The notes: generated by a model from the letters alone, not told the origin. 41,478 nucleotides of DNA from Gammaproteobacteria bacterium (GCA_009885495.1 VFKP01000036.1:1-41478), one strand, 5' to 3'; counted from the stretch's first letter, positions 8,794 through 21,191 are shown. Numbers and translations are program-made.

Positions 8794-10749
8794 CTAAAAC
8801 ATCAACCAACCCAATAAAACAATTAAGCCCAAGATCATGATAAAGGCATAATGGTAAAGATAGCCGGTTTGCATGCGCCTTGAAGTTGAAGACATCCAAG
8901 TGATCAGGCGGCCTGCGCCATTAACAAAGAAATTATCGATGATTTGAGAATCGCCCAGATACATAATCGCTGCGGTGCGCTGTCCGCCGCGAACGAAAAA
9001 CCAATCATTAAACATATCAAAACCATATTTATTGATTAAGATGCTGTACATTACACTAAAGCGTTGTGCGCAACGTCCTGGAAAATCGGGCTGTTTAATA
9101 TACGCAAACCAAGCGGTAAAAGCGCCCAATAGAGCAAAATAACAAGGTAGGCTGGTGAATGATCCTAAAATCATATGCCAAGGGCCTTTAAATTCTTCAG
9201 CCATTAATCCTAAAACATTGTTTTGGGGCAATACGTTAATGCTGGAGCCTAAATAACCCTGTGCTGAAAATAACATGGGTTCAATCATAAAATAACCTTG
9301 GATCAGTGAAGGGATGGCTAGAAGTACCAAAGGCAACCAGACCACCCAAGGAGATTCTTGTAGATGATGTTTAAGCTCATGACTCATGCGCTCTTCGCCG
9401 TGAAAGGCCATGAACAAAGCACGAAAACTATAAAGCCCCGTGACAAAACAGCCGAGCAAAACGCAGATATAAGCATAAGAAGCGCCGGGAATAGTGCTGA
9501 ACTTGACCGCTTCAATAATCGCATCTTTAGAAAAGAATCCGGAAAAAGGCGGTATGCCCGATAAAGACAAAGTACCGATCAAAAAGGTGATATACGTGAT
9601 CGGCATATATTTCTTTAAGCCGCCCATATTTCGCAGATCTTGATCATGATGCATCGCAATAATCACTGAGCCTGCGCCCAAGAATAATAAAGCTTTAAAT
9701 GCCGCATGAGTCATCAAGTGAAAAATACTGGCCGCATAAGCTGAAGCGCCAGCCGCGGCCATCATATAGCCCAGTTGAGATAAAGTAGAATAGGCGACAA
9801 CACGTTTAATATCATTTTGCACAATGGCGATTAAACCCGTAAATAAGGCACCGGTCGCACCGATCACTAAAATAAACGTCTGTATAGCGGGTGCGCCCTG
9901 ATACAAAGGTGATAGACGCGCCACCATAAACACACCCGCGGTCACCATGGTGGCCGCATGGATCAAGGCCGAAATGGGTGTAGGGCCTTCCATGGATTCG
10001 GGTAACCATACATGCAAGGGCATTTGTGCCGATTTGGCCATCGCTCCGATAAAAAGAAATAGGCAAATGCAAGATAAGACCGACCAATGTGTGCCCGGTA
10101 AAACAGCATGCGCGCTGATCACTGCCGGCACTCCTGCAAAAACAGGGGCATAATCTAAACTGCCAAAATAACTTAAGACACCCGCAATACCCACCACAAA
10201 ACCAAAATCGCCCACTCGATTCACTAAAAAGGCTTTAAGGCTACCCTGATTGGCAGATTCACGATCGAACCAAAAGCCAATCAATAGATAAGAGACCACC
10301 CCTACACCTTCCCAACCAAAAAACAATTGCAGAAAATTATTAGCAGAAACCAACATCAGCATGGAGAACGTAAACAGAGAAATATAAGCAAAAAAGCGCT
10401 GATAACCGCCATCTTCTGTCATATAGCCCACGCTATAGATATGCACCAATAAAGAGACAAAGGTCACGGTCAGCATCATTAACGCTGTCAGATGGTCAAT
10501 CATAAAGCCGACATTTAAAGTCAGATTCCCACTTTGCGCCCATACATAAAGCACCCCATTATAACTGGCGCCGGTATGAATCACTAAATAGGCCACAATA
10601 ACAGAGATGGCAAAGGAAACTCCCATCAAACCGATGGTTAAGCCATGGGCAAATGTCTTAGAAATATGACGGCAAAAAAGACCCGCTCCCATGGCCCCCA
10701 ATAAAGGCGCCATGATAATCAGCAATGTGAGGAATTTAAGTTGTTCCAT
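8794..10749 (-). CDS. nuoL: NADH-quinone oxidoreductase subunit L
   Basis: 651 aa; WEGVGVVSYLLIGFWF, PLHVWLPESMEGPTPISALIHAATMVTAGVF. Confidence 0.97.
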   Translation of the reverse strand: MEQLKFLTLLIIMAPLLGAMGAGLFCRHISKTFAHGLTIGLMGVSFAISVIVAYLVIHTGASYNGVLYVWAQSGNLTLNVGFMIDHLTALMMLTVTFVSLLVHIYSVGYMTEDGGYQRFFAYISLFTFSMLMLVSANNFLQLFFGWEGVGVVSYLLIGFWFDRESANQGSLKAFLVNRVGDFGFVVGIAGVLSYFGSLDYAPVFAGVPAVISAHAVLPGTHWSVLSCICLFLFIGAMAKSAQMPLHVWLPESMEGPTPISALIHAATMVTAGVFMVARLSPLYQGAPAIQTFILVIGATGALFTGLIAIVQNDIKRVVAYSTLSQLGYMMAAAGASAYAASIFHLMTHAAFKALLFLGAGSVIIAMHHDQDLRNMGGLKKYMPITYITFLIGTLSLSGIPPFSGFFSKDAIIEAVKFSTIPGASYAYICVLLGCFVTGLYSFRALFMAFHGEERMSHELKHHLQESPWVVWLPLVLLAIPSLIQGYFMIEPMLFSAQGYLGSSINVLPQNNVLGLMAEEFKGPWHMILGSFTSLPCYFALLGAFTAWFAYIKQPDFPGRCAQRFSVMYSILINKYGFDMFNDWFFVRGGQRTAAIMYLGDSQIIDNFFVNGAGRLITWMSSTSRRMQTGYLYHYAFIMILGLIVLLGWLMF

Positions 10750-10756
10750 GAATGCC

Positions 10757-11062
10757 CTACCCTTTTAACGTATTCAATTCGGAGATATGGATCGATTGTT
10801 TCAAGCGATACAACACAATCAAAATGGCTAAGCCAATGGCGGTTTCAGCCGCCGCCACAGTCAAGATAAAGAAAACAAACACTTGTCCAGCACTGTCTTG
10901 TAAAAAACTGGAAAAAGCAATGAAATTCATATTCACCGCCAAGAGCATCAATTCAATACTCATCAAGACAATGATCAGGTTCTTGCGATTGATGACCAAA
11001 CCGGCCAAGCTGAGGCCAAATAAGATAGCCCCTACAATCAGATAATCGGTTAAAGATATCAT
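10757..11062 (-). CDS. nuoK: NADH-quinone oxidoreductase subunit K
   Basis: 101 aa; [27 protein letters not shown]. Confidence 0.96.
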   Translation of the reverse strand: MISLTDYLIVGAILFGLSLAGLVINRKNLIIVLMSIELMLLAVNMNFIAFSSFLQDSAGQVFVFFILTVAAAETAIGLAILIVLYRLKQSIHISELNTLKG

Positions 11063-11064
11063 TT

Positions 11065-11664
11065 TTATTCTTCTGCCTCCATATCAATAATGGTCAAGCG
11101 ATCTTTTTTATTCGCTTTCAATTGTTCGCTAATACGTTGTCGTTTATTGTTTTCTTTCTCGCGATGCGTCAGACCAATGGCCGCTACAATCGCTATCAAC
11201 AAAATCACTGCGGCCAATTCAAAGGCGTAGAAATAATGCGTGTACAACAACATTCCCAGGGCTTTGGTATTGCTATAATCGGCCGAATGATGGCTGCTCA
11301 TGGCTTGTCCCAAATCACCTAAATGTGTTGATTTGACACTAAAGATTAAAATCGCCACCATCAAGACGACTAAGATGAGCGCAATCGGTAAATAACGCAC
11401 AAATTTTTCTTGCACGGTTTCTTGATCCAAATTCAACATCATCACCACAAACATGAACAAAGTCATCACTGCACCCACATACACGAAAATTAAAAGCAAT
11501 GATAAAAATTCAGCTTCTAACAACATCCACAGCACGGCGCTGGAGCAAAAAGCGACGATTAAAAATAATGCCGCGCGCACCGATTGGCGTGAAAAAATCA
11601 CCATGCTGGCACTGCCTATTAAAATCGCAGAAAACACATAAAACACTAATTTTTCAACACTCAT
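11065..11664 (-). CDS. nuoJ: NADH-quinone oxidoreductase subunit J
   Basis: [49 protein letters not shown]. Confidence 0.95.
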   Translation of the reverse strand: MSVEKLVFYVFSAILIGSASMVIFSRQSVRAALFLIVAFCSSAVLWMLLEAEFLSLLLIFVYVGAVMTLFMFVVMMLNLDQETVQEKFVRYLPIALILVVLMVAILIFSVKSTHLGDLGQAMSSHHSADYSNTKALGMLLYTHYFYAFELAAVILLIAIVAAIGLTHREKENNKRQRISEQLKANKKDRLTIIDMEAEE

Positions 11665-11675
11665 CGTCTTTATTC

Positions 11676-12164
11676 CTATCGGTAAGCTGCATCATCGCTG
11701 CGCGCTTTGGCAATTTCTTTTTCATAGCGATCGCCAATGGCCAAGAGCATGGGTTTGGTCATAATATTTTCACCCCGGTTTTCAAAATGATACTGACTCC
11801 AATGGGTTTCGACAATAGAATCTACTGGACAAGATTCTTCACAAAAGCCACAGTAAATACATTTGAATAAATCAATATCATAACGCGTGGTGCGTCTGGA
11901 ACCGTCTTCCCGGGGTTCTGCCTCAATGGTGATCGCCAAAGCAGGGCAAACGGCTTCGCAGAGTTTGCAAGCAATGCAGCGCTCTTCACCATTGGCATAA
12001 CGTCTTAAAGCGTGTAAGCCACGAAAACGCGGCGAGATCGGCGTTTGTTCTTCGGGATATTGAATGGTGATTTTTTTAGAAAGCACGTATTTACCCGTGA
12101 CTTTTAAGCCCATCAATAATTCCCAAAGCATGAAACTTTTTACGAGTTCTTTAAACGAGCGCAT
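11676..12164 (-). CDS. nuoI: NADH-quinone oxidoreductase subunit I (two 4Fe-4S clusters); start corrected relative to the ORF track
   Basis: [12 protein letters not shown] and [15 protein letters not shown] at 12162-12164 preceded by GAGGATAAAG; the ORF-track start at 12335 lies within repeat sequence. Confidence 0.95.
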   Translation of the reverse strand: MRSFKELVKSFMLWELLMGLKVTGKYVLSKKITIQYPEEQTPISPRFRGLHALRRYANGEERCIACKLCEAVCPALAITIEAEPREDGSRRTTRYDIDLFKCIYCGFCEESCPVDSIVETHWSQYHFENRGENIMTKPMLLAIGDRYEKEIAKARSDDAAYR

Positions 12165-12190
12165 CTTTATCCTCATTAAACACTTATTAG

Positions 12191-12233
12191 CCCTCTCCCC
12201 CAACCCCTCTCCCGGAGTACCGGGCGAGGGGAG
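12191..12233. repeat. Dispersed repeat family A copy
   Basis: CCCTCTCCCCCAACCCCTCTCCCGGAGTACCGGGCGAGGGGAG. Confidence 0.9.
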
Positions 12234-12241
12234 TTTCCACT

Positions 12242-12283
12242 TTCTCCAGACAGTACTGCAGAGTACTGGGCGAGAGGAAAACT
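12242..12283. repeat. Family A variant copy
   Basis: TTCTCCAGACAGTACTGCAGAGTACTGGGCGAGAGGAAAACTCC. Confidence 0.75.
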
Positions 12284-12310
12284 CCTCATCTTTCAGAGTA
12301 CTGCCTAGCT

Positions 12311-12400
12311 TTATCGTCATTGCGAGCCTAGCCAAGCAATCCAGGAAAAATAATAATTCTCTGGATTGCCACGTCGTTACACTCCTCGCAATGACGATAA
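12311..12400. repeat. Dispersed inverted repeat family B copy
   Basis: TTATCGTCATTGCGAGCCTAGCCAAGCAATCCAG...CTGGATTGCCACGTCGTTACACTCCTCGCAATGACGATAA. Confidence 0.85.
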
Positions 12401-12456
12401 GTTACGACCTTTCTCTTCTTACTTCGAAGAGATAATTCTCTTAGCGCCTCTAATCC

Positions 12457-13482
12457 CTAAGAAAACCAGGGACCGACTTTACATTCAATTAATAATCCTA
12501 AAACCACTATCCAGACAATCGTGACCGGGATCAAAACCTTCCAACCCAAATGCATGATTTGATCGTAACGATAACGTGGGAAAGTGGCTCGCAGCCAGAC
12601 ATATAGAAATAAAAACCCAGCCATTTTAGCAAAGAACCAAAATATTCCCGGCACCCAGGAAAACAATGTGCCTAACAGAGGAATACCTTCAAAAGGAGAT
12701 AACCAACCGCCAAAAAATAATAAGCTGGCCAAAGCACTGATTAAGATCATATTGGCGTATTCAGCTAAAAAGAAAATGGCAAAACTCATCCCCGAATATT
12801 CCACATGAAATCCAGCGACAATTTCTGCTTCACCTTCCGCCATATCAAAAGGCAGGCGATTGGTTTCAGCCACACCCGAGATCCAATAGACTACAAATAA
12901 AGGCAATAAAGGCAACCAATACCAATGCCAAAACCCACCTTGTTGATGCAGAACAATGTCTTGTAAATTAGTGCTGTCTGCGGCCATCAAAACACCCACC
13001 AGCGCAAACCCCATGGCAATTTCATAAGACACCACTTGGGCCGCCGAACGCATCGCGCCTAAAAGGGCATATTTTGAATTTGAAGCCCAGCCGGCCATCA
13101 GAATGCCATAAACGCCTAAAGAGGTTAAGGCCAAGACATATAAAATGCTGGCATTCACATTGGCTAAGATCCAACCTTTGTTAAAAGGGATCACCGCCCA
13201 GGCAGCCGCCGCCGTGGCGAAAGAAACCAAGGGCGCCAATAAAAAAATAATCGGATTGGCTTTGCTGGGAATAATAATTTCTTTGAAAAACAGTTTAACG
13301 CCATCCGCCAAAGGTTGTAGCAAACCAAACAAACCCACACGGTTAGGCCCTATACGCACATGCGCATAAGCCAAAATTTTACGCTCGGCTAAAGTCATAT
13401 AGGCCACAGCACCCAAAAGCGGTATGGCAATCAATAAAATCTTAAGAACAATCCACAGTAAATCTATCAATACATTGATCAT
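12457..13482 (-). CDS. nuoH: NADH-quinone oxidoreductase subunit H
   Basis: [33 protein letters not shown]. Likely start MINVL at 13482 (GGAGCATTTAAG-ATG) rather than 13515. Confidence 0.96.
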   Translation of the reverse strand: MINVLIDLLWIVLKILLIAIPLLGAVAYMTLAERKILAYAHVRIGPNRVGLFGLLQPLADGVKLFFKEIIIPSKANPIIFLLAPLVSFATAAAAWAVIPFNKGWILANVNASILYVLALTSLGVYGILMAGWASNSKYALLGAMRSAAQVVSYEIAMGFALVGVLMAADSTNLQDIVLHQQGGFWHWYWLPLLPLFVVYWISGVAETNRLPFDMAEGEAEIVAGFHVEYSGMSFAIFFLAEYANMILISALASLLFFGGWLSPFEGIPLLGTLFSWVPGIFWFFAKMAGFLFLYVWLRATFPRYRYDQIMHLGWKVLIPVTIVWIVVLGLLIECKVGPWFS

Positions 13483-13495
13483 CTTAAATGCTCCT

Positions 13496-15838
13496 TTATC
13501 CTTTATGGCCAGCAATCTGAACCGGGGAAATCGCCGAGGCTAAGCCTTGCGTCTCTTCAAATCCCATGGGCCAATATAGGGTTTTTTCTGGAACGCGCGG
13601 ATCAAGATTGAGAATCAATTGCGTTCTACTGCCCTCTTGCTCACAAAAAATAGTGTCTCCCGCCTTCAAGCCATGCGTTTGTGCAGTCTTGGGATTTAAA
13701 AGCACGCAAGCCTCTTCTGTCAAAGCGCAAGCTTGCAAAGGTGCTGAACGTCGCACCAAAGGATCGGCACGATACATAGGCCAATAAGGCAATACTTTCA
13801 AACCTGTTTGCAGATCCGCTAAGCGATCATTCAAAGCAGATGAAACTTTTGATGAGTTCTGATCTTTAGCCTGTTCTTTAATTTCTAAAGACACTTGTTC
13901 CCAGTTTTCATATTCAAATCCAGGATAATGCCCCAAGTTTCCTAAAACACGCAATACTTTCCAGGCCGGTCGAGCCTGGCCTTTGGGATTGACTGCGGCT
14001 TTAAAGGTTTGCCAAGAACCTTCAAAATTCACAAAACTACCGGCATATTCAGAAAATGCAGCGATTGGTAAGAGCACATCGGCATATTCCAGCATTTTTG
14101 GAGTCTTAAACGCCGATAATACGATGACAGATTCAGCCTGGTGCAAAGCTTCTAAAGCCCAATGCGGATGAGTGCAATCAAATTCAGGTTCTACACCCAA
14201 AAGAACATAAGCGGATAATTTTGCTTTCCAAAAATCTAGACTTGAAATGTTTTTATCCTTAGGCAGACTCCCCGCAATGCAAGCCCCTGTGCTATTAGCG
14301 CCAGGGCTTAAAATCATCAGTTTAGCGCCCCAACGTTCACAGAGCCAATGTAAACATTCTTGGATTAAATGAGCTTGTGGCGCTTGGCTTGCCAAAGCAC
14401 CCATAATCATGAGTTTTTGACCTTCTTTTTGCAATACAGCAGCGATCATGGACATTTTTGCTTGCACCAATGCAGGCACATCCGCCGACTCTTTCAATAA
14501 AGGCCAGATATTCTCTTCGCCTGATTTTAAAGAATGTTTCATCATCCAGACTAAGGCGTGCAACATTTCCTGGGCTTCAACAATGCAGGTCTGCTGTTGT
14601 TCAAAGGTAAAGTTAAAATCAATAGGGTTTAAGCTGACAATAGCGGCTCCTTGCAAAGCCGCTTTGCGTAAACGTAATCCTAATAAAGGCATCTCACGTT
14701 GAGGATCACAACCCAGAATAAAAACAGCATCCATCGATTCAACTTCAGCGATTTTCGCCGCTAGGGGATCGCTCAAATTTAAATCTCTCCCCATTAAGGG
14801 GTCGACATAACGCAAACGATGATCGATCTTATCACTGCCCAAAGCGCGAATGTATTTTTGAAAAAGGTAGTGCTCTTCAATGCTGACCTGAGGCGAAACC
14901 AAAGCGGCAATTTGTTCTGCACCTTTTTCATGTTGGATCTTATGCAGCGCTTCATGTGCGAAAGCCAAAGCTTCGGCCCAATCACAAGTTTGCCAATGGC
15001 CATTTTTTTTGATCATGGGTTCAAGTAAACGATCTTCACTGGCTAAACCGGCATAACTGAAGCGATCGCGATCGCTGGCCCAGGTTTCATTTAAGGCTTC
15101 ATTTTCTCTAGGGACCACCCGCATGACTTCGTCGCGCCGTGTGTGCAAATAAATATGCGCGCCCAAAGCATCATGAGCTGAAATGCTGGGATGCTGAGTG
15201 AGTTCCCAAGCCCGGGCTTTAAATCGAAAAGGTTTTGAAGTCAGTGCGCCCACAGGGCATAAATCAATGATATTACCTGAGACTTCTGAGATCAGATGCT
15301 CTTCAATATAAGTGCCCACTTCGCTGGTCTCGCCACGTCCGGTAACCCCCATTTCCACCATGCCGGCCACTTCTTCGCCGAAACGCACACAGCGAGTGCA
15401 TAGAATACAGCGAGTCATATCCGTGGAAATTAAAGATCCTAAATTCTTATCTTTGACCACCCGTTTGCCTTCGCTAAAACGTGAAATATCTTTGCCATAA
15501 CCCATGGCCAGATCTTGTAATTCACATTCACCGCCTTGATCGCAGATGGGACAATCCAAAGGATGGTTAATCAGTAAAAATTCCATCACTGCTTTTTGTG
15601 CTTGAAGAGCGGCTTGTGTTTGTGTATGCACGACCATACCTTCAGTGATGGGTGTAGCGCAGGCCGGTAAAGGCTTTCGCGAGTTGGCCACATCAACCAA
15701 ACACATGCGACAATTGGCCGCGATGGATAATTTTTTATGATAACAAAACCGTGGGATTTTAACGCCGACTTTATCGGCCGCCTCGATGATCATACTCCCA
15801 GGTTCAGCTTGTACTTTTTTGCCGTCAATTTCAATCAT
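13496..15838 (-). CDS. nuoG: NADH-quinone oxidoreductase subunit G
   Basis: 780 aa; N-terminal 2Fe-2S domain (CRMCLVDV), [30 protein letters not shown]. Confidence 0.96.
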   Translation of the reverse strand: MIEIDGKKVQAEPGSMIIEAADKVGVKIPRFCYHKKLSIAANCRMCLVDVANSRKPLPACATPITEGMVVHTQTQAALQAQKAVMEFLLINHPLDCPICDQGGECELQDLAMGYGKDISRFSEGKRVVKDKNLGSLISTDMTRCILCTRCVRFGEEVAGMVEMGVTGRGETSEVGTYIEEHLISEVSGNIIDLCPVGALTSKPFRFKARAWELTQHPSISAHDALGAHIYLHTRRDEVMRVVPRENEALNETWASDRDRFSYAGLASEDRLLEPMIKKNGHWQTCDWAEALAFAHEALHKIQHEKGAEQIAALVSPQVSIEEHYLFQKYIRALGSDKIDHRLRYVDPLMGRDLNLSDPLAAKIAEVESMDAVFILGCDPQREMPLLGLRLRKAALQGAAIVSLNPIDFNFTFEQQQTCIVEAQEMLHALVWMMKHSLKSGEENIWPLLKESADVPALVQAKMSMIAAVLQKEGQKLMIMGALASQAPQAHLIQECLHWLCERWGAKLMILSPGANSTGACIAGSLPKDKNISSLDFWKAKLSAYVLLGVEPEFDCTHPHWALEALHQAESVIVLSAFKTPKMLEYADVLLPIAAFSEYAGSFVNFEGSWQTFKAAVNPKGQARPAWKVLRVLGNLGHYPGFEYENWEQVSLEIKEQAKDQNSSKVSSALNDRLADLQTGLKVLPYWPMYRADPLVRRSAPLQACALTEEACVLLNPKTAQTHGLKAGDTIFCEQEGSRTQLILNLDPRVPEKTLYWPMGFEETQGLASAISPVQIAGHKG

Positions 15839-17120
15839 GATGGGCTCCGCCTAAATCACATTGGCCTGTTGTAATATGATGTTCGAATTCAGGGCGAAAA
15901 TGTTGAATGAAACTGCGCACGGGCATGGCTGCAGCATCACCCAAAGCGCAGATGGTACGCCCCATAATATTTTCCGCAACATTGTCCAATAAATTTAAAT
16001 GTTCCATGCGACCTTGTCCATGTAAAATCCGATGTAAAATACGCGACATCCAGCCCGTACCCTCACGGCAAGGCGTACATTGACCACAGGATTCTTCAAA
16101 ATAGAAATGCGCAATCCGCGCTAAAACTTTCACCATGCAGGCGGTTTCATCCATAATGATCACAGCCCCTGAGCCCAACATCGACCCCGCTTGTGCCAAG
16201 CTGTCAAAATCCATATCTAATTTCATCATGACAGCAGCGGGTAAAATCGGTGCCGAAGAACCGCCAGGGATCACGGCTTTTAAAGCATGGCCATTACGAA
16301 CACCACCGGCCATTTCTAAAAGATCTTTAAAGGGTAAACCCAGAGGCACTTCGAAATTGCCCGGTCGATTGACATGTCCGGAGACACAGAAAATTTTAGT
16401 GCCTCCATTTTTAGGTTTGCCCTGCTCTAAGAACCATTGGGCCCCTTTTTCTAAAATCACCGGAACTGAAGCAAAGGTTTCGGTATTATTAATTGTGGTA
16501 GGACAACCGTATAGACCATAACTGGCCGGAAAAGGCGGTTTAAATCGGGGATTACCGCGTTTACCTTCCAATGATTCTAAAAGTGCGGTTTCTTCACCAC
16601 AAATATAAGCCCCTGCGCCGATATGATGATATAAATCAAAATCAACTTTTGATTTAAGAATATCCTTACCCAAAAAGCCCGCAGCATAAGCTTCTTCCAA
16701 GGCTTCAACAAAACGATCAATGGGTTCATTAAATTCACCCCGAATATAATTATACCCCACTGTCGCACCCATGACATAACCGGCAATCGCCATGCCTTCG
16801 ATCAGTTGATGAGGATTGTAACGTAGAATATCTCGATCTTTACAGGTTCCAGGTTCCCCTTCATCAGAATTACAGACCACATATTTTTGCCCCGGCATAC
16901 TGCGTGAAATAAAGCTCCATTTTAAACCGGTGGGAAAACCCGCCCCCCCCCGGCCTCGTAAAAAAGAAGCTTTGATTTGTTCTACAATCAGTTCAGGCGC
17001 TGTATTTTCTTTAAGAATTTTTTTCCAGATCTGATAACCCCCTAGGCTCTCATAGGTTGCAAGGGTCCAGGGCTCTGGCAAAGCATTGGCTCTAAAGCAG
17101 ACTTGATCGACAGCTATCAT
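15831..17120 (-). CDS. nuoF: NADH-quinone oxidoreductase subunit F
   Basis: [58 protein letters not shown]. Confidence 0.97.
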   Translation of the reverse strand: MIAVDQVCFRANALPEPWTLATYESLGGYQIWKKILKENTAPELIVEQIKASFLRGRGGAGFPTGLKWSFISRSMPGQKYVVCNSDEGEPGTCKDRDILRYNPHQLIEGMAIAGYVMGATVGYNYIRGEFNEPIDRFVEALEEAYAAGFLGKDILKSKVDFDLYHHIGAGAYICGEETALLESLEGKRGNPRFKPPFPASYGLYGCPTTINNTETFASVPVILEKGAQWFLEQGKPKNGGTKIFCVSGHVNRPGNFEVPLGLPFKDLLEMAGGVRNGHALKAVIPGGSSAPILPAAVMMKLDMDFDSLAQAGSMLGSGAVIIMDETACMVKVLARIAHFYFEESCGQCTPCREGTGWMSRILHRILHGQGRMEHLNLLDNVAENIMGRTICALGDAAAMPVRSFIQHFRPEFEHHITTGQCDLGGAHHD

Positions 17121-17124
17121 CTCT

Positions 17125-17658
17125 TTACTCCAATCCTGCTAATAAATCATCTATTTTTTTAGGGGTTAAATGTTCGTGAAAACAAGTCCCCAATTGTAAA
17201 ACTGGGGCATTGACACAGGCACCCAAACATTCGACTTCCTTTAAAGTAAATTTCATATCTTCGCTGGTTTGCCCCAGATCGAGATTGAGGCGTTTTTTAA
17301 GATGCGCCACAATCTCATCGCTACCATTTAATAAACAAGAGACATTGGTGCAGACACAGAGTTTATGGCGGCCCACAGGTTTCAATTCAAACATGCTGTA
17401 GAAAGTAGCCACTTCAAAGACTTGAATGACCGGCAAACCTAAATATTCAGCCACTACCGCCATCGCCGATTCTGATAACCAACCGCCATTGGCGGCTTGA
17501 GCAATATGTAAGGCCGGGATCACCGCAGAACGTCTTTGTTCAGAAGGATATTGCGCACACCATTTATCAAGGGCTATTCTATCTTCGCGACTGAATTGAA
17601 AACCGTTTTGATCGATCTGATTTTCGTTACCTGTAATTTCGCTGATTGTATTGTCCAT
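17125..17658 (-). CDS. nuoE: NADH-quinone oxidoreductase subunit E
   Basis: [30 protein letters not shown] and [10 protein letters not shown]. Confidence 0.96.
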   Translation of the reverse strand: MDNTISEITGNENQIDQNGFQFSREDRIALDKWCAQYPSEQRRSAVIPALHIAQAANGGWLSESAMAVVAEYLGLPVIQVFEVATFYSMFELKPVGRHKLCVCTNVSCLLNGSDEIVAHLKKRLNLDLGQTSEDMKFTLKEVECLGACVNAPVLQLGTCFHEHLTPKKIDDLLAGLE

Positions 17659-18911
17659 TAGCGATCAATCTCCCCAAATACAATATCTTGACTGGATAAA
17701 ATAGAGACCACATCGGCAATCATATGACCGCGACTCATTTCATCCAAGGAAGCCAAATGACTGAAGCCTGGCGCACGGATCTTTAATCGATACGGTTTAT
17801 TAGCACCATCCGACACTAAATAAACACCAAATTCACCCTTAGGATGTTCTACCGCAGCATACGCTTCGCCGGCAGGAATAGTATACCCTTCAGTGAATAA
17901 TTTAAAGTGGTGGATCAAAGCTTCCATACTGGATTTCATAGTTTGCCGATCAGGAGGAGCGACTTTCGCATCGTTTAATATCACGGGCCCTGGATTTTTA
18001 GACAACCAATCGATGCATTGCAAAATAATACGATTGGATTGACGCATTTCTTCTACACGCACCAAATACCGATCATAGCAATCCCCATTTTTGCCAATGG
18101 GAATATCAAATTTTAGATCGGCATACACTTCATAAGGTTGTTTTTTACGAAGATCCCAGGCAATTCCAGAACCTCGCAACATGGGACCGGTAAATCCTAA
18201 TTGCAATGCTCGCTCGGCAGTCACCACGCCCACATCGACCGTTCTTTGTTTCCAAATACGATTATCAGTGAGCAAAGTTTCATATTCATCGACACGTTGT
18301 GGAAAGCGATCGCAAAAGGCTTTTAGAAAATCCAATAAACTGCCCTGCCTTGGTGCATTCATTTCCCGCACATCGGCTTCTTTGCGCCATGCCGAAGCGG
18401 CATATTGTGGCATTTTAGAAGGCAGATCGCGATAAACACCACCCGGCCGATAATAGGTGGCATGCATTCTGGCTCCGGAAACGGCCTCATAGCAATCTAA
18501 AAGATCTTCACGTTCACGGAATGTATATAAAAATACAGCCATAGCACCGATATCTAAGGCATGCGCGCCCAACCACAATAAATGATTCAATAAGCGCGTC
18601 ACTTCATCAAACATCACTCGAATATATTGTGCGCGAATAGGAGGTGTCACCCCTAATAATTTTTCAATCGCTAAGACATAGCCATGCTCATTACACATCA
18701 TCGACACATAATCTAGGCGATCCATATAGCCGATACTTTGATTATAAGGTTTGGTTTCTGCTAATTTTTCAGTGGCCCGATGCAATAAACCTATATGAGG
18801 ATCGGCTCTGCGGATCACCTCGCCTTCAGTTTCCAGCACTAAACGCAAGACACCATGTGCTGCGGGATGTTGTGGACCAAAATTTAAAGTGTAATGGTGC
18901 ATCTCAGACAT
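17658..18911 (-). CDS. nuoD: NADH-quinone oxidoreductase subunit D
   Basis: [49 protein letters not shown]. Confidence 0.97.
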   Translation of the reverse strand: MSEMHHYTLNFGPQHPAAHGVLRLVLETEGEVIRRADPHIGLLHRATEKLAETKPYNQSIGYMDRLDYVSMMCNEHGYVLAIEKLLGVTPPIRAQYIRVMFDEVTRLLNHLLWLGAHALDIGAMAVFLYTFREREDLLDCYEAVSGARMHATYYRPGGVYRDLPSKMPQYAASAWRKEADVREMNAPRQGSLLDFLKAFCDRFPQRVDEYETLLTDNRIWKQRTVDVGVVTAERALQLGFTGPMLRGSGIAWDLRKKQPYEVYADLKFDIPIGKNGDCYDRYLVRVEEMRQSNRIILQCIDWLSKNPGPVILNDAKVAPPDRQTMKSSMEALIHHFKLFTEGYTIPAGEAYAAVEHPKGEFGVYLVSDGANKPYRLKIRAPGFSHLASLDEMSRGHMIADVVSILSSQDIVFGEIDR

Positions 18912-19647
18912 GAGCTTCCTCCATTGGCTGATAACGACTGTCTTCGCGGATCACTTTGGGAACCAATACGCGGGGAGCAATACTCACGGGTTGATAAATA
19001 ACGCGCTCGCTGGCTTTATCATACCGCATTTCCAGATAACCTGAAACCGGAAAATCTTTACGAAAAGGATGACCAATAAATCCATAATCCGTCAGAATAC
19101 GGCGCAGATCAGGATGTCCTTCAAATAAAAATCCAAATAGGTCAAACGCTTCTCGCTCAAACCAATCGGCAGAATGCCATACCGGCATCACAGAGGGAAG
19201 ACGCAAATCTTCTGCAGGCAGAAACACCTTTAAGCGTAATCGTTGATTCAAACTCACAGACAATAAATGGTAGACCACGGCAAAACGAGGTCCTTCAAAA
19301 ACAGCATTCACTAAACCTTCTGGGTTCAAGGCTCTTTCAAAACCCGACCCGCTGGCTTCATCGGTCAGCCATTCTGTGCTGCCATACTGTAAATAATCAA
19401 GGCCACAGACATCGAGCAATTGTTCAAACTGCAAACCTTCGGTATCGCGTAGCGCTTTGGAGATGGCGATCAACTCTGAAGCTTTTAAGACTAAAGTCAA
19501 TTCTTCCTTGGCAAATTGTAAATACAGGGTCTTAGCTGCTGCTGTTTCCGGTAAAACAGCTAAATCATGATCAACACAAGTAAACTCATAACCTTTAGCA
19601 CAAAAATCCTGGATTATTTTTTCTTTAAGGGTTGTCAAATTTTTCAT
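18904..19647 (-). CDS. nuoC: NADH-quinone oxidoreductase subunit C
   Basis: [43 protein letters not shown]. Confidence 0.96.
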   Translation of the reverse strand: MKNLTTLKEKIIQDFCAKGYEFTCVDHDLAVLPETAAAKTLYLQFAKEELTLVLKASELIAISKALRDTEGLQFEQLLDVCGLDYLQYGSTEWLTDEASGSGFERALNPEGLVNAVFEGPRFAVVYHLLSVSLNQRLRLKVFLPAEDLRLPSVMPVWHSADWFEREAFDLFGFLFEGHPDLRRILTDYGFIGHPFRKDFPVSGYLEMRYDKASERVIYQPVSIAPRVLVPKVIREDSRYQPMEEAHV

Positions 19648-19656
19648 GCTGATGAT

Positions 19657-20187
19657 TTATCCTTTAATGAGCTCATCCTGCGGATCACAAAAAATCCGAC
19701 GAGTTGTTTTAATTTTGTTTTGCAACTGAATGATACCATAGACCAAAGCTTCAGCCGTTGGAGGACAGCCGGGAACATAAATATCCACGGGAACAATGCG
19801 ATCACAGCCTCTGACCACAGAATAAGAATAATGATAATAGCCGCCGCCATTGGCGCAAGAGCCCATAGAGATCACCCAACGCGGTTCTGCCATTTGATCG
19901 TAAACCCGTCTTAAAGCCGGGGCCATCTTGTTACAGAGCGTCCCGGCAACAATCATCACATCAGATTGACGCGGGCTAGGTCTAAACATCACTCCAAAGC
20001 GATCCACATCATAACGGGCTGCAGCAGAATGCATCATTTCAACTGCGCAACAAGCCAAGCCAAAGGTCACAGGCCACATCGAACCACTGCGTGCCCAACC
20101 GACTAATTTTTCTAATGAGGTGGTGACAAAGCCTTGCTGCTGCATCGCTTCCGGCTGAAAAATTTCAGCGGCGTGGTCTACTCCCAT
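19657..20187 (-). CDS. nuoB: NADH-quinone oxidoreductase subunit B
   Basis: [56 protein letters not shown]. Likely start at 20187 (AGGGGCATTAGA-ATG). Confidence 0.97.
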   Translation of the reverse strand: MGVDHAAEIFQPEAMQQQGFVTTSLEKLVGWARSGSMWPVTFGLACCAVEMMHSAAARYDVDRFGVMFRPSPRQSDVMIVAGTLCNKMAPALRRVYDQMAEPRWVISMGSCANGGGYYHYSYSVVRGCDRIVPVDIYVPGCPPTAEALVYGIIQLQNKIKTTRRIFCDPQDELIKG

Positions 20188-20534
20188 TCTAATGCCCCTT
20201 TTTTCCATTCAAAAATAAAGCCAATAACCAATAAGCTTAAAAAAACCATCATGCTTAAAAATCCAAACCAGCCGATCTGACGTAAGACTACAGCCCAAGG
20301 AAATAAAAATCCGGTTTCTAAATCAAACAGAATGAATAGAATAGCCACTAAATAATATCGAATATCAAAGGGCATCCGTGCATCTTCAAAGGCTGGAAAA
20401 CCACATTCATAAGGTGCATTTTTGACTGCGTCGGGTTTATGGGGGCCGAGAATAAATCCGCCCAGAATAGGGACCAAAGCCAAAATAACGGCCAAGCCCA
20501 AAAAGACAAGGATAGGTGCATACTGAGTCAACAT
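20178..20534 (-). CDS. nuoA: NADH-quinone oxidoreductase subunit A
   Basis: [45 protein letters not shown]. Confidence 0.97.
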   Translation of the reverse strand: MLTQYAPILVFLGLAVILALVPILGGFILGPHKPDAVKNAPYECGFPAFEDARMPFDIRYYLVAILFILFDLETGFLFPWAVVLRQIGWFGFLSMMVFLSLLVIGFIFEWKKGALEWE

Positions 20535-20634
20535 ATCATATTTTCCTTATACTGCGGTTGTAACTGCTCAGATCATTTCCCAGAAAAACCCCTAATCAAA
20601 TGTGAGAGTTTAGAACTCATAAAGAATTTCGTAA

Positions 20635-20677
20635 CCCTCTCCCCCAACCCCTCTCCCAGAGTACTGGGCGAGGGGAG
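20635..20677. repeat. Dispersed repeat family A copy
   Basis: CCCTCTCCCCCAACCCCTCTCCCAGAGTACTGGGCGAGGGGAG. Confidence 0.9.
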
Positions 20678-20717
20678 TTTTGGCTGACCCTGAAAAGGAT
20701 GCAGTTAACTTTAAATT

Positions 20718-20803
20718 TGGTGCCGAAGGCCGGACTCGAACCGGCACAGCTTTACGCCACTGCCCCCTCAAGACAGCGTGTCTACCAATTCCACCACTTC
20801 GGC
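20718..20803 (-). tRNA. leuU: tRNA-Leu (anticodon GAG), CCA encoded
   Basis: GCCGAAGTGGTGGAATTGGTAGACACGCTGTCTTGAGGGGGCAGTGGCGTAAAGCTGTGCCGGTTCGAGTCCGGCCTTCGGCACCA. Long variable arm; same secG-adjacent location as E. coli leuU. Confidence 0.95.
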
Positions 20804-20810
20804 TGAATGA

Positions 20811-21191
20811 TTATTGAGAACCGTTGTTATCATTCGGTGCTTGAGGCAAAGCAAAACCCGTTTGATCTGTTTTTCCTTTTGAACTGCTGTCCATTGGCAA
20901 TGCCGAGGTATTAGAAATCGGCAGCGGCAAGATATCAGCGTTTTGTTGTTTTTGACTCTGCGCTGCACCTTCATGTCCTAGAATAATGCTGGTTGCAAAA
21001 AAAACAAAAGCCACGAATCCCGTCAGTTTTAAAAGAAAACTGGCTGAGCCCGGGCTGCCAAATACTGTATTTGAAGCACCTGAGCCAAAAGCGGCGCCCA
21101 TATCAGAACCTTTACCTTGCTGTAACAAGACTAAGGCCAAAATCGAGAAACAGGCTACCACATGAACAACCAATAATATAAGTTCCATCAC
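20811..21191 (-). CDS. secG: Preprotein translocase subunit SecG
   Basis: ALVLLQQGKGSDMGAAFGSGASNTVFGSPGSASFLLKLTG. Confidence 0.95.
   Translation of the reverse strand: MMELILLVVHVVACFSILALVLLQQGKGSDMGAAFGSGASNTVFGSPGSASFLLKLTGFVAFVFFATSIILGHEGAAQSQKQQNADILPLPISNTSALPMDSSSKGKTDQTGFALPQAPNDNNGSQ

Noticed and set aside
9812-10087. 91-aa minus-strand ORF inside nuoL
   Set aside because: Alternative frame inside a highly conserved gene; no independent motif or RBS.
12064-12435. 123-aa plus-strand ORF containing [14 protein letters not shown]
   Set aside because: Translation of dispersed repeats and antisense nuoI; not a real gene.
20768-20974. 68-aa ORF ending SAEVVELVDTLS
   Set aside because: Reads tRNA-Leu and secG in the wrong frame; the VELVDTLS ending is the tRNA 5' half translated.
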